This document shows positions 15,460 through 16,468 of a DNA stretch of 16,468 nt, piece after piece. The notes under the pieces are model-generated. The model saw nothing but the letters and a program-made list of their open reading frames with translations. It ran no database searches and had not been told where the DNA came from. Position numbers and translations under genes: made by a program. Source of the stretch: an uncultured Prevotella sp. (GTDB lineage Bacteria; Bacteroidota; Bacteroidia; Bacteroidales; Bacteroidaceae); the NCBI GenBank assembly GCA_900553285.1, contig USCX01000020.1, forward strand, positions 1-16,468, in the 5' to 3' direction. Positions within the stretch are counted from its first letter, which is position 1; the number at the start of each line of letters is the position of its first letter.

Positions 15460-16468
15460 TTATTTCTGAGTTGCACGTTTGGCCCGCTTGCTGATGTTGC
15501 GCTGTACGAAACAGTAGTCGATGAGCGGAGCGATTGCGTTCATGAGGAGGATAGCCAGCATCATGCCTTCCGGATAGCCCGGGTTGGCTACACGGATAAG
15601 GATGGCTACCGCCCCGATGCAGAAGCCGTACACGTATTTACCCTTTTCCGTGCGGGCACTGGTGACGGGGTCTGTGGCCATGAACACGGCGCCGAAACAG
15701 AAACCGCCGAGGAAGAGATGCTCGTACCACGTCAAGGGGGTCTGTCCCGTGGCATGGAAGAGGGCGGCCACCAAGGCGCCTCCCACAAAGACGCTGAGCA
15801 TCGTGCGCCACGAAGCTATGCCGGTCCACAGCAGGATGACGGCGCCGATGGCAATGGCGATGACGCTCGTTTCGCCCACCGAACCGGGAATGAGGCCGAC
15901 CACCATGTCTTGCAGCGAGGGGGGCTGGAAGTTTTCGGCGCCAAGTGAGCCGAGCGGCGTGGCCATGGTGAAGGTGTCGGGTAGGTCGGCGCCGAGGCCG
16001 AAGATGCTGTCCTTGCTGAGCCATACGTTTTCGCCGCTCATCTGGTTGGGATAGGAGAAGAAGAGGAAGGCACGCGCCACGATGGCCGGATTGAAGATGT
16101 TCATGCCGGTGCCGCCGTAGATTTCCTTGGCGAAGATGACCGAGAAGGCCACGGCCAGCGCCAGCATCCAGAGCGGTGTGCTCACCGGGATGATGAGCGG
16201 GATGAGCAGGCCGGTGACGAGGTAGCCCTCCTGGATTTCCTCGCCTTTCCATTGGGCCACGACGAACTCTATGCCGAGGCCGACGACATAGGAGACGACG
16301 ATTTTGGGGAGCAACGCGAGGAAACCGTAACCGAAAAGTTGCCAGAACGTGCCGTCGATTCCGCCTGCGCGGTAGTTCTGGTAACCGATGTTGTACATCC
16401 CGAAGAGAAGGGCCGGCAGCAAGGCGATGACGACGAACGACATGATGCGCTTCGAGCCGATGGCGCCG
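15460..16468 (-). CDS. nqrB: Na+-translocating NADH:quinone reductase subunit B (5' end missing)
   Basis: NqrB is the large membrane subunit of Na+-NQR; it holds a covalent FMN and riboflavin and reduces quinone. The frame is open to the window edge, reading GAIGSKRIMSFVVIALLPAL, so about 335 C-terminal residues are visible; the N-terminal part and nqrA should lie beyond the edge. The ATG at 16443 is internal, not the start. Family blocks include PKIVVSYVVGLGIEFVVAQ with KGEEIQEGYLVTGLLIP, FAKEIYGGTGMNIFNPAIVARAF (shown here in part) and MATDPVTSARTEKGK. The region expected to hold the flavin-attachment motif S/T-G-A-T reads TFTMATPLG, keeping the A-T pair but with Met for Gly. The C-terminus is basic. 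RnfD is the related alternative, excluded by context. Confidence 0.96.
   Translation of the reverse strand, partial: GAIGSKRIMSFVVIALLPALLFGMYNIGYQNYRAGGIDGTFWQLFGYGFLALLPKIVVSYVVGLGIEFVVAQWKGEEIQEGYLVTGLLIPLIIPVSTPLWMLALAVAFSVIFAKEIYGGTGMNIFNPAIVARAFLFFSYPNQMSGENVWLSKDSIFGLGADLPDTFTMATPLGSLGAENFQPPSLQDMVVGLIPGSVGETSVIAIAIGAVILLWTGIASWRTMLSVFVGGALVAALFHATGQTPLTWYEHLFLGGFCFGAVFMATDPVTSARTEKGKYVYGFCIGAVAILIRVANPGYPEGMMLAILLMNAIAPLIDYCFVQRNISKRAKRATQK

Noticed and set aside
1..16468. CRISPR arrays, insertion sequences, integrase or attachment sites, tRNA or rRNA genes
   Set aside because: I saw no regularly spaced repeats, transposase or integrase motifs, or RNA-gene signatures on either strand.

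Overview
The window is a stretch of ordinary chromosomal DNA from a member of the Bacteroidales (Bacteroides/Prevotella-like; I cannot fix the family). The evidence is the gene content (an NQR operon, a single-chain L-serine dehydratase, a DUF1460 protein, and a TPR gene directly behind gyrA), Bacteroidetes-type -7 boxes (TAnnTTTG) close to several start codons, and little sign of Shine-Dalgarno sequences. There are no tRNA, rRNA, CRISPR, insertion sequence or phage features. No gap between genes reaches 300 bases; the largest is the 259-base divergent gap at 3936-4194, which holds promoter signals only.

Layout. 109-3046 (+): dnaG (primase), then 22 bases later an AraC-family regulator. 3060-3935 (-): an exported DUF1460 papain-fold protein, meeting the regulator tail to tail. 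4195-5421 (+): an iron-sulfur L-serine ammonia-lyase with its own promoter and a nearby inverted repeat. 5603-9419 (+): gyrA and an exported TPR protein 16 bases behind it, closed by an intrinsic terminator. 9504-10745 (+): a second exported TPR protein, a diverged tandem paralogue of the first. A perfect 20-bp stem (10775-10819) separates this gene from the convergent minus-strand gene at 10838-11980, a double zinc-ribbon, single-pass membrane protein. 12152-16468 (-): nqrB (5' end outside the window), nqrC, nqrD, nqrE and nqrF, in the standard order with gaps of 10-27 bases, followed by a 17-bp hairpin.

How the genes work together. The NQR genes encode the respiratory Na+-translocating NADH:quinone oxidoreductase, which moves electrons from NADH (NqrF) through the NqrD/E iron centre and the flavins of NqrC and NqrB to quinone while pumping sodium. 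dnaG and gyrA are replication housekeeping genes. The serine lyase feeds pyruvate and ammonia to central metabolism. I see no convincing undescribed multi-gene system. The least explained parts are the two exported TPR paralogues with a shared C-terminal signature, the zinc-ribbon membrane protein with periodic repeats, and related palindromic terminator sequences around them. Sequence details worth checking include the modified flavin-attachment motif in NqrB, a Leu at the second quinolone-contact position of GyrA, and the C-terminal Cys of the serine lyase.
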